Of a stretch of 10,809 nucleotides of DNA, positions 1 through 7,676 are shown in pieces. Position numbers and translations under genes: made by a program. How positions within the stretch are numbered: the stretch's first letter is position 1; each line of letters opens with the position of its first letter. Source of the DNA: Suttonella ornithocola. Lineage in GTDB: Bacteria > Pseudomonadota > Gammaproteobacteria > Cardiobacteriales > Cardiobacteriaceae. The notes under the pieces were generated by a model. That model saw only the letters and a program-made list of their open reading frames with translations, was not told the origin of the DNA and ran no database searches. The DNA is taken from contig NZ_LWHB01000081.1 of NCBI RefSeq assembly GCF_001889065.1, positions 1-10,809 of the forward strand, written 5' to 3'.

Positions 1-8
1 CCTAGAAG

Positions 9-250
9 TTACCTAAAAACAGTGTAATTGTCAATGGGACAATGTCCGCTTTTCAATAAACGCAGTGATAATTCAAGCAATCATTGAAGAGCATGGGCAT
101 GAGATAGTTTGGTTACCCCCTTATAGTCCAGACTTAAATCCCATTGAAAAGATGTGGGCTTGGATTAAGCAAATACGCAAAGAATGGCGGATGGATTGTA
201 TTGATACTTTATTCTTTTATCTGCTTTGGATTGGGTTGAGTTTTAGATGA
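9..250 (+). pseudogene. IS630-family transposase, C-terminal remnant with a frameshift
   Basis: Bases 38-250 read as a DDE transposase C-terminus: a DN (38-43, the second catalytic Asp), RF shortly after, then LPPYSPDLNPIEKMWAWIK, whose Glu is the final catalytic acid of IS630-type enzymes. The tail after IRK has about the family's usual length, so the C-terminus looks complete. Upstream, the same protein continues in another frame: bases 9-32 read LPKNSVIV, the normal lead-in to MDN, and about two extra bases near 32-37 break the frame. In-frame stops at 14-16 and 3-5 close both frames. The catalytic domain is therefore not intact, and the rest of the gene lies outside the window or is lost. 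I could not identify the terminal inverted repeat or the TA target duplication downstream. Family assignment is secure from the motif; element identity is unknown. Confidence 0.85.
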
Positions 251-595
251 TTGCACTATAGATGGTTGGACTTCAAGGATGAGCGAAGAAGAATAACTAA
301 AATACTACATTAAATCTGATCTGCCTTTCCAATCTTTCTATGAAATCCATTTTATTAATGAGTCTAGCTATAATAATTTACCCAAACACCAAGCTCTAAC
401 AATTCTTTTCTATCATTGGAGTCAATATGATTTTAATATGTTTTTAAAATTTAAAACATTGAAATTTCTATATTTTATGTTTTTTGAAAAGGTCTCACAC
501 TGTTTTTAATATGGTTATTTGTTAATAATTAGGATTTTTTATATTCTTTTGTTAAGATTATTTTAAACTTTATAGCTAAATGTCTTTAACTCACA
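251..595. other. AT-rich intergenic stretch without a recognisable gene
   Basis: This stretch is very AT-rich, contains stops in all frames, and has no convincing ORF, RNA gene or strong terminator. It separates the IS630 remnant from the repeat-like segment at 596-655 and the converging 3' end of the ATPase gene. The right end of the IS630 element is probably somewhere near 250-300, but I could not define it. Confidence 0.6.
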
Positions 596-655
596 TACAG
601 CGTTAGCTCGTTTTGCCGTACTGAAGTTGGCTGTCTGTGATTCGTCAGTTTGTAT
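596..655. repeat. Possible decayed Neisseria-type (Correia-like) intergenic repeat
   Basis: The segment contains TACAGCGTTAGCTCGTTTTG followed by CCGTACTG and then CTGTCTGTGATTCGTC. From memory, Correia-type elements of Neisseria contain TACGGCGTTGGCTCGCC and CTGTCTGCGGCTTCGTC in the same order, so the segment looks like a diverged relative. The characteristic TATAGTGGATTAA terminal repeats are not visible. The resemblance is by eye only, and this could instead be an unrelated genus-specific repeat or chance. It lies between the IS remnant and the ATPase stop codon. Confidence 0.3.
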
Positions 656-660
656 GCAAG

Positions 661-678
661 CTAAACTCATTCAGCTAT
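661..678 (-). terminator. Weak hairpin just downstream of the ATPase gene
   Basis: Read on the minus strand, AGCTGAA-TGAG-TTTAGCT forms a 7-bp stem with one G-T pair and a 4-base loop, a few bases after the stop codon of the ATPase. No T-tract follows on that strand, so it is at best a weak or Rho-assisted terminator. Confidence 0.2.
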
Positions 679-680
679 AA

Positions 681-3600
681 CTATTTTAATTTTTTGTGTT
701 GAATATTGCCTTTTCCTTCCGATGACTCTAGCTGTTCACTTAAATGGTTAAGTTTGTAGTAAACCGCATAATGCGCATCAAGGTTACGGTTGAGTTGTAC
801 AAAGAAAGGTTTGAGTGCCGTTTCTAAGCGGTTAATCAGTGGTACTAAGGTATTTTCTAAATTTGGCGTATATTTTACGGTATGAGCTAGATGCGTAGCA
901 ATACTGTCTAGCGCTTGGCTAATTTGTGTTGATGTGATTTGGGCTTGTAAGCTTTCTTGTAGGTTTTGGAGTGGCTGTGCAATTTGGGTGTGTAAAGTCG
1001 TGTGCAGATTCTGTAAAGGCGCAGCAATTTGTGCTAAAGCTTGCTGATTGCTGCTTTGAATGAGTTGCTCACCAATGTTTTGCAATTCTGCTCGAATAGC
1101 ATCAACTTTATTTTGTGCCTTCACTTCCTGTATTCGCGCTGTAGTAGCCATATTTTCAATAGCCATTTCTATCGCGGTCTGCAGATTTTTCAGTTGCACA
1201 ACGATTTTTTCCATTGGGTTATCGCTACCACCAAGGCTTTGTAAGCGTTGGAAAGTGGTTTTGATGTCTGTCCATCTTTGCGCTTGTTCAGCAGTCAGTC
1301 TGCCACGGAGTTCGTCAAGTTTGAGTAGATTGGCTTCGCTGCCGTCTTTGAGTAGCTGTGCTTCGCTTTGGTAGTGGTCATCAATCAGTTGTTCGAGTTC
1401 GCTATCACTGAGAGCGGTAGAAAGTTTTTCAGTGATTTTGTTCATATTGCGGTAGCTACCTTGTAAGCGGAACGGTGGCTCTGTGCGGTAGCGGTCTTCT
1501 TGTGCGGCAGAATCAATGTAAGCACGGTTTACGCGTAAGATAGTATCGCGCACAACTTGCATTTTTTGTAGCAAACTGATGATTTCATTGATTTCTGCTT
1601 GGCTATAGGGATAGTCTAAACGGCTATTATCTAATGGTTTACCTGCTGCGTGTTCAATGAGTTGCTCAAGGTCAGCTTTACTGCGCAAAGCAAGCGGAGC
1701 AAGGGCTTGATGCGAGGTAAGCGCATTTTCTAGGTAGCTTTGTGCAAAGGCTTGCGCACTATTGCCGATAATTTCACCCAGATTGTAAATGTCTGCGCGG
1801 TTTGCCAGCATATCCGGAATATGAAATGCCTCGCCGGTTTCGGTGTAAGGGTTTCCTGCCATCACGATAGCGAATTTTCGTCCTCGAAGGTCGTAGGTTT
1901 TGGCTTTGCCTTGCCACACGCCATCAATACGACGCGTGCCATCACACAATGAGATAAATTTTTGTAAGAATTCGGCATTGGTGTGCTGAATATCGTCTAG
2001 GTAAAGCATGACGTTATTGCCCATTTCCAAGGCAAGGTTTAAGCGCATCAGTTCTTGTGCGGCGCTGCTATTGGGTGCTTGACTCGGGTCAAGTGAGGTA
2101 ACGTCATGTCCTAATGAGGGACAGTTGATTTTAACGAAGATTAAGCCTAATCGGTTGGCAATGTATTCCATCAAGGTGGTTTTACCATAACCTGGTGGCG
2201 AGATGAGCAAAAGTAATCCCATTAGGTCTGTACGTTTCCCCTCCCCTAGCGTGCCAATTTGTTTGGCGAGGTTATCGCCAATGAGAGGCAAATAATGTTC
2301 GTTGATAAGTTTGTTGCGTACAAAGCTGCTGAGTGGCTGTGCTTGTAGTTTGTCCATTTCTAAGCGTTCCCGCGCCTCAATCAGCAGTTGTTGACGCAAT
2401 TCTCGATAGCGGTGATAAGCAGGTTGGTCAATATCGCGGTGATGAATATTGCGTTGAATAAAGTCATCAAGGTAACCGCTTAATCGCTGGTTTTGTAGCA
2501 AGGAATGTTCGCCTAATAGGGGCGCGGTTTGATAGCGCAAATCAGCTGCGCTCGGCGCAAGATAGAGGCTGCCTGAAACGGCAAGCGCGGCAGCGGCTTC
2601 GTTTAAGTAATGCGTGTCTTGTTGTTTTTGTGCGCATAAGGCTTGTAACCATTGGCTTGCCAGATGATAGCGCGCGGCAATGCTACGAGTGCTTAGGGTT
2701 TGTTGTAGGTCGCGCCATTGTTCTTCGCTGAGGTTTTGCGGTAGTTCAGTGCGTAACTGTTGAGCATATTTACTCAGTGGGAAGGTGATATCTATATCGC
2801 CTTTTGCTTCCCCTAAAACGGCTGCTAAAAAGCTCGCACTCGCGTTTGTTTCAGCAGAATTGATTGTAATTTTATGTTTATCTGCATACGCCTGCAATTG
2901 AGGAATGAGTTCAGCAATGAGCGCCTCTTTGGCGTGGGTTTGCTGTAAGGCATCGACAATGGTATCAGCGGCACGCGCTTGGTCAGCAATCGCGCTATCG
3001 CTGTTTTCTGCCCAATAGAGCATCGCTAAAGCGCGCGATTGCGGTGCATAGCTGAGATTGCCAGCTTGACTGATTATCGGTAACAGGGTTTGTAGGATTT
3101 GCGCGCTATCGTGGTCATGAATACCAGTTTCGTAGTTTTCTTCGTAATGGGTCGCGGCATATTGTTTGATGCGTTGTTGTAGTGCCTCTGGGTCTTGTGC
3201 CAGTTGTGCTAAACGGTCTAGGTTTAATTCGTTTTGTTGTGCTTGCGCTTGCGCAATCAGTTGGTAAGCCAAATATTCACTACGATATAGGTTAGCGCTT
3301 TCAGCAGGGCTGTTCATTTCCCAATAAGGGCGTAGCGCGTCGAGTTCTGGATGCTCTAAGGGTTCAAAGTATTGCGTGCCGCTAATATGCAAGGTGAGAT
3401 GTTCTCCCCGCGGCATTAGCGTTAATTCTGGTGCTTGTTGGTTCACGCTAAAGCGATGGCGAGGCCCTAAGCGAATGCTATCGCCATCATAAAGTTCGGT
3501 TTTATCGCGTAAGCTACGAATGGCTTGCGCTTGTAGCGCTTTGAGTTTGGCTTCGATATCGTCTGCGCGGATGATTTCGTGAATGTCGCGCAGTTTTGCC

Positions 3601-6101
3601 ATGATGTCGCGGCATTTGTGGATGAGTGCATCGCTGGCAAGGTAGCTGTTTAAGCTGTCTTCGTCGGTAAAGGTTTGTAAGCGTTTGCTAATAGTTTCCA
3701 GTAAACGCTCAGCAGCATCGCTTTGTTGTTGCGCTTTGCGTTGCCGCGCATCAAGTAGCTGCTGCCGACGTGCTTCAAAAGTGCTTTGGATATCTTCGCG
3801 TTTTTCAAAAATAGCGCTGAGGTAGGCGTCTTGCTCACCAAATTGGCTTTCTAGGCTTTCTAGGCTTTCTAATTGAATGAGTAAACGGCTTAGGGCGCTA
3901 TCGCAGGCTTCAGGTGTGTCCGCTTCATTAAGCGCATTGCCCGTGCTTTGTGCCAGTAGGTTAATTTGTGCGGCAAATTGTGCGGCATTTTCGCTTTCTC
4001 CAAGATTTTGTTTTTTCTGTCGCAAGCGGGCGCGTTGTTGATTGAGATTCGCGTATATTTGGGTAAGGTTATCAATAATGCGAGTGCGTTCGTTGGCATC
4101 GGTAATGTCTAATGTTTGCGCAAGTTTGCTGATTTCATCAAGCTGGGTCGCGGTTTCGCCAAGTTGTGCTTGAATGGGGGCAAGTAAGCTCACCGCATTA
4201 GCGCCTTCAATTTGTTTGCTAGCCGCCTCTATATCTGCAATGAAAGGCGCAAAGGCATTATTATCGGCAAGATGCTGTGCTGCTTTGCTTGCAAAGCTTT
4301 GTTGCTCAGTTTGTAAGGTTTGGTTGAGTTGCGCCAGTTTTTCTTGGTCAATGTAACGACGTTCACCAAGGGTAATCAGTTTTCCTTGTGCATGACGAAT
4401 TTCACTTAGGCTTAGCGCGTATTGTCCAATATGGTCATGACTGCGCGTGTGAATGGTGCGCAGTAGGTTCTGTTGTGCTTGCGCAGCATCATTGAGCGCT
4501 TGCTCGCTTTGCTGTCGAATGGTTTCGATTTTCTCGAATTCATCAATAATGGCTTCACTGGTTTGGTATAAGCTATCTAATGTTGCTTTTAACGGCGCTA
4601 TTGCAGGATGTTGGCAAGTTGCTGGGTCTGTTAGCCAATAATGATGGTCACTTACCGCAATAATACTTTGGCGCAAATGCTCGTAAATGGTCATGCTAAC
4701 CGTCTGTTTATCAATCAAGCGACTAATGCTATATAAGTCTGAAATCCCACGGACTAGTTCTGGATTGCCAATATGGCTTAACGGATTATCGTCTATGGGA
4801 CGGGTATCGGCATATTCATCGCTGTAATAAGGCGTCTGCCAGATTTGCATGGGATGGGTACGCGTCGGGCTTTCTTCAGCGGTAAAGAGTGTTAAGCGTC
4901 CATTGGCTGCGAGCGCGTAACCATGCCCATAAATGGGATTTTGTAGGGTTTTATTGATGAGATTGTAAGCGTATAACCCAAAGATGCCTTTATCAGGATT
5001 GTAGAAAATATAGAGGAAATCTTCGCCGTTGGGTGAGCGAATGTGTTTTTTAATACGCATATGCGGACGGGCATCAAAGCGCTTTTGTTCGCCACTTTGT
5101 AAAGTATAACCACCAGGGAAAATAATGCCATGGTCTTCTGGTAGTGCCACGCAAGAAGCGCCAATGAGGTCTTCTCGGGTCAGTATGCCAGTGAGTAAAT
5201 TGTAGTAGTAATAACGCGCGTCTTCGCGATAGGGCGTGATTTTTAAGAGCAAAAAGCCTGCGCGTTCGCCATATTGGATGTCAATATCATTTAACGATTG
5301 CGTGCGCTCTTTTAAAGTTTCACTGAGCAATAGTTTGCCTTGCGGGGTATTGTCTTCACAATAAATGCCTAATTCTCCATTTTGCGCACGTACGAATAAC
5401 ATGTTATTGACGTTTAAATGCGGATTACTGCCTTCGCTTAGCTGTTCACGCCCCACAGAATGCCACGCAAAATCATGACGTGGCGGCATCTCAATATCAC
5501 GCTCTCCACGATTATCAATGTATTCAACGGGTACACCATTGGCATCGGTTTGCCAACGAAAAACACGGATATCTTCACGACGTTCTCCAATTTGGAAAGC
5601 AGCTAATAGTTTACCGTCTTTATGGGTGAGTTCGGTCAGGCTAGTCTGTTTATAATAGCGATACAGCTCTTCAAAATCGCTTTTAAAACGCGCCTCATCT
5701 AAAAACGTTCCCTCTAACGGCAAGGGCTCTGCGCTTGCTTGTCCAGTTTCTGTATCCTCAACATGAATTAAGCTAAAAACATCGCTAACCTTTGTTTCTG
5801 GTTTCAAACCGATAAAGACGTTATAGCCAAATAGCAAATGTTCACCAATTTGCACCATGTCGCGAGCGATACAATTATTTTCTGTACGTACTCGAATGCG
5901 CCCATCAACGTGCATTTCACTTAGCCCAAAGCTTTGCTCACGCGCTTGGTTAAGTGCTTGCGTTTGCGCAATCAGCGTATTGCTCTGCTCAATTAAGCGC
6001 TGACGAATGAGGGTATAGGCATTGCTTTCAGAAACGGCTTGATTAACGGTTTGCTCTGCGGCGCTTTCAGCCGTTTGTGGCGTTTGATTAGCATCGGTCA
6101 T
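681..6101 (-). CDS. Giant AAA-type ATPase of the DUF3686 ('DNA repair ATPase') family
   Basis: The 1806-residue protein has four visible parts. Residues 60-480 are beta-rich and may form the family-specific domain. Residues 505-900 form long coiled coils. A helical linker leads to an AAA domain at about 1260-1560, and coiled coil returns from 1630 to the end. The AAA domain has Walker A SPPGYGKT (Lys1307, where Ser replaces the usual first Gly), Walker B VMLYLDD (Asp1369, Asp1370), sensor-1 MAGNPYT (Asn1417) and a possible arginine finger (Arg1435). Databases label this family 'DNA repair ATPase', but I know of no direct proof of that role. The ATG at 6101 has GAGA eight bases upstream. No signal peptide or membrane segment is visible. 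It follows a flotillin-like gene after 97 bases without an obvious promoter, which suggests an operon and a membrane-associated remodelling role. That role is inferred. The frame is intact throughout. Confidence 0.88.
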   Translation of the reverse strand: MTDANQTPQTAESAAEQTVNQAVSESNAYTLIRQRLIEQSNTLIAQTQALNQAREQSFGLSEMHVDGRIRVRTENNCIARDMVQIGEHLLFGYNVFIGLKPETKVSDVFSLIHVEDTETGQASAEPLPLEGTFLDEARFKSDFEELYRYYKQTSLTELTHKDGKLLAAFQIGERREDIRVFRWQTDANGVPVEYIDNRGERDIEMPPRHDFAWHSVGREQLSEGSNPHLNVNNMLFVRAQNGELGIYCEDNTPQGKLLLSETLKERTQSLNDIDIQYGERAGFLLLKITPYREDARYYYYNLLTGILTREDLIGASCVALPEDHGIIFPGGYTLQSGEQKRFDARPHMRIKKHIRSPNGEDFLYIFYNPDKGIFGLYAYNLINKTLQNPIYGHGYALAANGRLTLFTAEESPTRTHPMQIWQTPYYSDEYADTRPIDDNPLSHIGNPELVRGISDLYSISRLIDKQTVSMTIYEHLRQSIIAVSDHHYWLTDPATCQHPAIAPLKATLDSLYQTSEAIIDEFEKIETIRQQSEQALNDAAQAQQNLLRTIHTRSHDHIGQYALSLSEIRHAQGKLITLGERRYIDQEKLAQLNQTLQTEQQSFASKAAQHLADNNAFAPFIADIEAASKQIEGANAVSLLAPIQAQLGETATQLDEISKLAQTLDITDANERTRIIDNLTQIYANLNQQRARLRQKKQNLGESENAAQFAAQINLLAQSTGNALNEADTPEACDSALSRLLIQLESLESLESQFGEQDAYLSAIFEKREDIQSTFEARRQQLLDARQRKAQQQSDAAERLLETISKRLQTFTDEDSLNSYLASDALIHKCRDIMAKLRDIHEIIRADDIEAKLKALQAQAIRSLRDKTELYDGDSIRLGPRHRFSVNQQAPELTLMPRGEHLTLHISGTQYFEPLEHPELDALRPYWEMNSPAESANLYRSEYLAYQLIAQAQAQQNELNLDRLAQLAQDPEALQQRIKQYAATHYEENYETGIHDHDSAQILQTLLPIISQAGNLSYAPQSRALAMLYWAENSDSAIADQARAADTIVDALQQTHAKEALIAELIPQLQAYADKHKITINSAETNASASFLAAVLGEAKGDIDITFPLSKYAQQLRTELPQNLSEEQWRDLQQTLSTRSIAARYHLASQWLQALCAQKQQDTHYLNEAAAALAVSGSLYLAPSAADLRYQTAPLLGEHSLLQNQRLSGYLDDFIQRNIHHRDIDQPAYHRYRELRQQLLIEARERLEMDKLQAQPLSSFVRNKLINEHYLPLIGDNLAKQIGTLGEGKRTDLMGLLLLISPPGYGKTTLMEYIANRLGLIFVKINCPSLGHDVTSLDPSQAPNSSAAQELMRLNLALEMGNNVMLYLDDIQHTNAEFLQKFISLCDGTRRIDGVWQGKAKTYDLRGRKFAIVMAGNPYTETGEAFHIPDMLANRADIYNLGEIIGNSAQAFAQSYLENALTSHQALAPLALRSKADLEQLIEHAAGKPLDNSRLDYPYSQAEINEIISLLQKMQVVRDTILRVNRAYIDSAAQEDRYRTEPPFRLQGSYRNMNKITEKLSTALSDSELEQLIDDHYQSEAQLLKDGSEANLLKLDELRGRLTAEQAQRWTDIKTTFQRLQSLGGSDNPMEKIVVQLKNLQTAIEMAIENMATTARIQEVKAQNKVDAIRAELQNIGEQLIQSSNQQALAQIAAPLQNLHTTLHTQIAQPLQNLQESLQAQITSTQISQALDSIATHLAHTVKYTPNLENTLVPLINRLETALKPFFVQLNRNLDAHYAVYYKLNHLSEQLESSEGKGNIQHKKLK
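2566..2577 (+). other. Single match to the Simonsiella-type DNA uptake sequence
   Basis: AGGCTGCCTGAA matches the AG-simDUS dialect described for some Neisseriaceae. It lies inside the ATPase coding region (Gly-Ser-Leu context). It is the only copy I found, while genomes using a DUS carry about one per kilobase or two, so it may be chance. Confidence 0.3.
3845..3871. repeat. Three tandem copies of a 9-bp unit inside the ATPase gene
   Basis: GGCTTTCTA is repeated three times without a mismatch. On the coding strand it encodes three Leu-Glu-Ser units in the coiled-coil region (around residue 745). A 9-bp unit can change copy number without breaking the frame, so it may vary in length between strains. 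Confidence 0.8.
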
Positions 6102-6194
6102 GGTGCAGTTCTCGTTTATTCGTCATGATGGGAAAACCCAACCAACGCATTATTTTTATTGTTCATAACACGTTGGTGAGTTGCACGATTTGTT

Positions 6195-7670
6195 TTATGA
6201 AAGCAAATTCGGCGGCGATGGCGGATTATTTTGCTTGTTTTGCGAAGTCCTTTTCGCTTCATTATTGGTTAAAAAGCGGCTCAACAAACTACTCACAATC
6301 TCGCTTTTATCCGATAAACCATCAATGGCTTTACCTAAAGACAAGGATTTTGCAAAAGTATCAAAGAAATGTTGCTCACCGCCAACAATATCGATTTTTG
6401 CTTTTTCCAATGCCAAGGCGAGGATTTTTGCATTTTCTTGAGAAACTGCTTTACCCGCCTCAATCGCAGCTAAAGTTTCGCGTAAACGCGTATCAAGGTT
6501 CATTCGATACTCTTCATGACCGCGAGATTCATCTGTCATCGTATTCATCGCTTCAAATTTCTCAATTAAACCACTTGCTTCTGCTTTAAATCGGGCAAGT
6601 GTGCTTTCTGCTTCGGCATTACCTTGTAAGCGAGTCACTTCTGCACTTGCCTCCCCTTTTGCACGAATCACGCCTGCTTGTGCCATACCCTCTTTTTCTT
6701 CTGCCAAAGCGGAAGCCTCGCCTTTAGCGCGAATAACATTTGCCTGTGCCATGCCTTCTTTTTCTTCGGCAATCGCGTTAGCTTCACGAATACGCGCTTC
6801 TGCTAAACCATAAGCTGCACGCTCTGCTTGAATCCCTTCTGCCATTTTCTTCTTCGCATCGGCATTTTTGACAGCGGCTTCTAAATTGGCTTGAGCCATT
6901 GTGGTGACTTCTATTGCGCGATGCTTAGAAGCCAGCTCATCAGCTTCTGCTTGTTTAACCGCATGGACTTTGCGTTCTTCGGCTTCCGCTTCAGCTTCTA
7001 AAATACGCACTTGTTTTGCGCGCTCGGCTTCAGAAACTTGGCGAACTTCATTGATACGCTCTTCCTCAATCGCCACCGTTTTATCAACCGCAATACGTTC
7101 CCGAATCACATTAGCAATTTCTTGTTTTTGTTGCTCAATCGCTTTCTCTGCTTCAATGCGTTGTAATTGCACATCGCGTTCGCGTGCCACAATTTCTAAC
7201 TCACGCGCACGGTTCACTTTCTCAATTTCAATCGCTACTGCCCGCTGACGATTTTGTGCGGCAACTTCTACTTCTCGCTGCTGATTTTCACGTTGTACCG
7301 AAAGTTCTTGTTCACTCAAAATAAACGCCATTTCCCCTTTACGACGTTCTTCTTGTACTTTACGCGTTTCTGCTTCCTCACGCGCCCGTAAGCTCGCCAC
7401 TTCTCGCGCTTGTTTGGCTTCAGCATCTGCTTGTTGACGTTCTAACTCCAACATCGCTTCGCGCGTTTCCACATTTTTCTTTTTAATCGCTAACTCTTCG
7501 TCGCGCTCAAACATATTGGTTTGAATATTTTGTTTGGCGGTTAATTCCGTGATTTTACGAATGCCTTCCGCATCTAAAATATTATTGGGATCAAGCGCGC
7601 TTTTTGGCGTTTGCTCAATATAGATACTGTGTTTTAACGCAAGTATCAAAAAATAATAATTTTTATCCAT
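6195..7670 (-). CDS. Flotillin-like protein, 5'-truncated by prophage insertion
   Basis: From about residue 17 the protein reads YIEQTPKSALDPNN, then DAEGIRKITELTAKQN, the junction of the SPFH domain and the flotillin coiled coil. It continues for some 350 residues of Ala/Glu/Arg-rich helix with the EAEAEAE-type motifs of flotillins. Intact members begin with a membrane hairpin and an SPFH domain of about 200 residues; both are missing. Residues 1-16 are encoded by prophage DNA: the stop codon of the transposase (7677-7679) is in the same frame just upstream. The ATG at 7668-7670 has no Shine-Dalgarno sequence, so translation is doubtful. Residues 301-322 and 323-344 are near-identical repeats. 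Flotillins scaffold membrane microdomains; without its anchor this copy is probably non-functional, and it could be scored as a pseudogene. The ATPase gene follows in the same direction. Confidence 0.8.
   Translation of the reverse strand: MDKNYYFLILALKHSIYIEQTPKSALDPNNILDAEGIRKITELTAKQNIQTNMFERDEELAIKKKNVETREAMLELERQQADAEAKQAREVASLRAREEAETRKVQEERRKGEMAFILSEQELSVQRENQQREVEVAAQNRQRAVAIEIEKVNRARELEIVARERDVQLQRIEAEKAIEQQKQEIANVIRERIAVDKTVAIEEERINEVRQVSEAERAKQVRILEAEAEAEERKVHAVKQAEADELASKHRAIEVTTMAQANLEAAVKNADAKKKMAEGIQAERAAYGLAEARIREANAIAEEKEGMAQANVIRAKGEASALAEEKEGMAQAGVIRAKGEASAEVTRLQGNAEAESTLARFKAEASGLIEKFEAMNTMTDESRGHEEYRMNLDTRLRETLAAIEAGKAVSQENAKILALALEKAKIDIVGGEQHFFDTFAKSLSLGKAIDGLSDKSEIVSSLLSRFLTNNEAKRTSQNKQNNPPSPPNLLS
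6639..6770 (-). repeat. Tandem 66-bp (22-residue) duplication in the flotillin coiled coil
   Basis: Two adjacent 66-bp units (6705-6770 and 6639-6704) encode AEEKEGMAQANVIRAKGEAS and AEEKEGMAQAGVIRAKGEAS, each followed by two more residues. The protein copies differ at two of 22 positions, while the DNA copies differ at many third-codon positions. This suggests an old duplication held by selection. A 22-residue period is two 11-residue helical repeats, typical of flotillin stalks. Confidence 0.8.
7621..7649 (-). promoter_or_regulatory. Possible outward hybrid promoter at the prophage-flotillin junction
   Basis: On the minus strand TTGATA (7649-7644, five of six to the sigma-70 -35 consensus) lies 17 bases before TATCTA (7626-7621, a poor -10). 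The -35 is in phage DNA and the -10 spans the junction. IS110-family ends are known to form a promoter when right and left ends join in the circle, and this may be half of one. In the integrated state it might weakly transcribe the flotillin remnant and the ATPase gene. Confidence 0.3.
7622..7623 (-). other. Inferred prophage-host junction with a CT core dinucleotide
   Basis: On the minus strand the sequence AAAACACAGTATCT ends in CT at 7623-7622, and flotillin-coding DNA (TAT ATT GAG CAA, Y-I-E-Q) continues from there. The preceding 16 codons have no flotillin character. IS110-group enzymes commonly recombine at a CT core. The right end would be about 53 bases after the transposase stop, as expected for the short right ends of IS110-group elements. 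ACAGTATCT also occurs in the putative bridge RNA at 8691-8683. Confidence 0.55.
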
Positions 7671-7676
7671 TTGATT

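Noticed and set aside
1041..1374. Plus-strand frames of 67 and 104 codons inside the ATPase gene
   Set aside because: They are Cys/Ser/Leu-rich mirror images of the coiled-coil coding strand, as expected for antisense shadows.
6141..6177. ACCAACG/CGTTGGT inverted repeat between flotillin and ATPase genes as a terminator
   Set aside because: The loop is 23 bases, the stem only 7 bp, and no T-tract follows on the minus strand. It is not convincing evidence against an operon.
6125..6589. Plus-strand open frame of 154 codons opposite the flotillin gene
   Set aside because: It lies antisense to a flotillin coding region with clear family sequence, has a low-complexity composition of Ser, Tyr, Leu and Phe, and has no ribosome binding site or recognisable domain.
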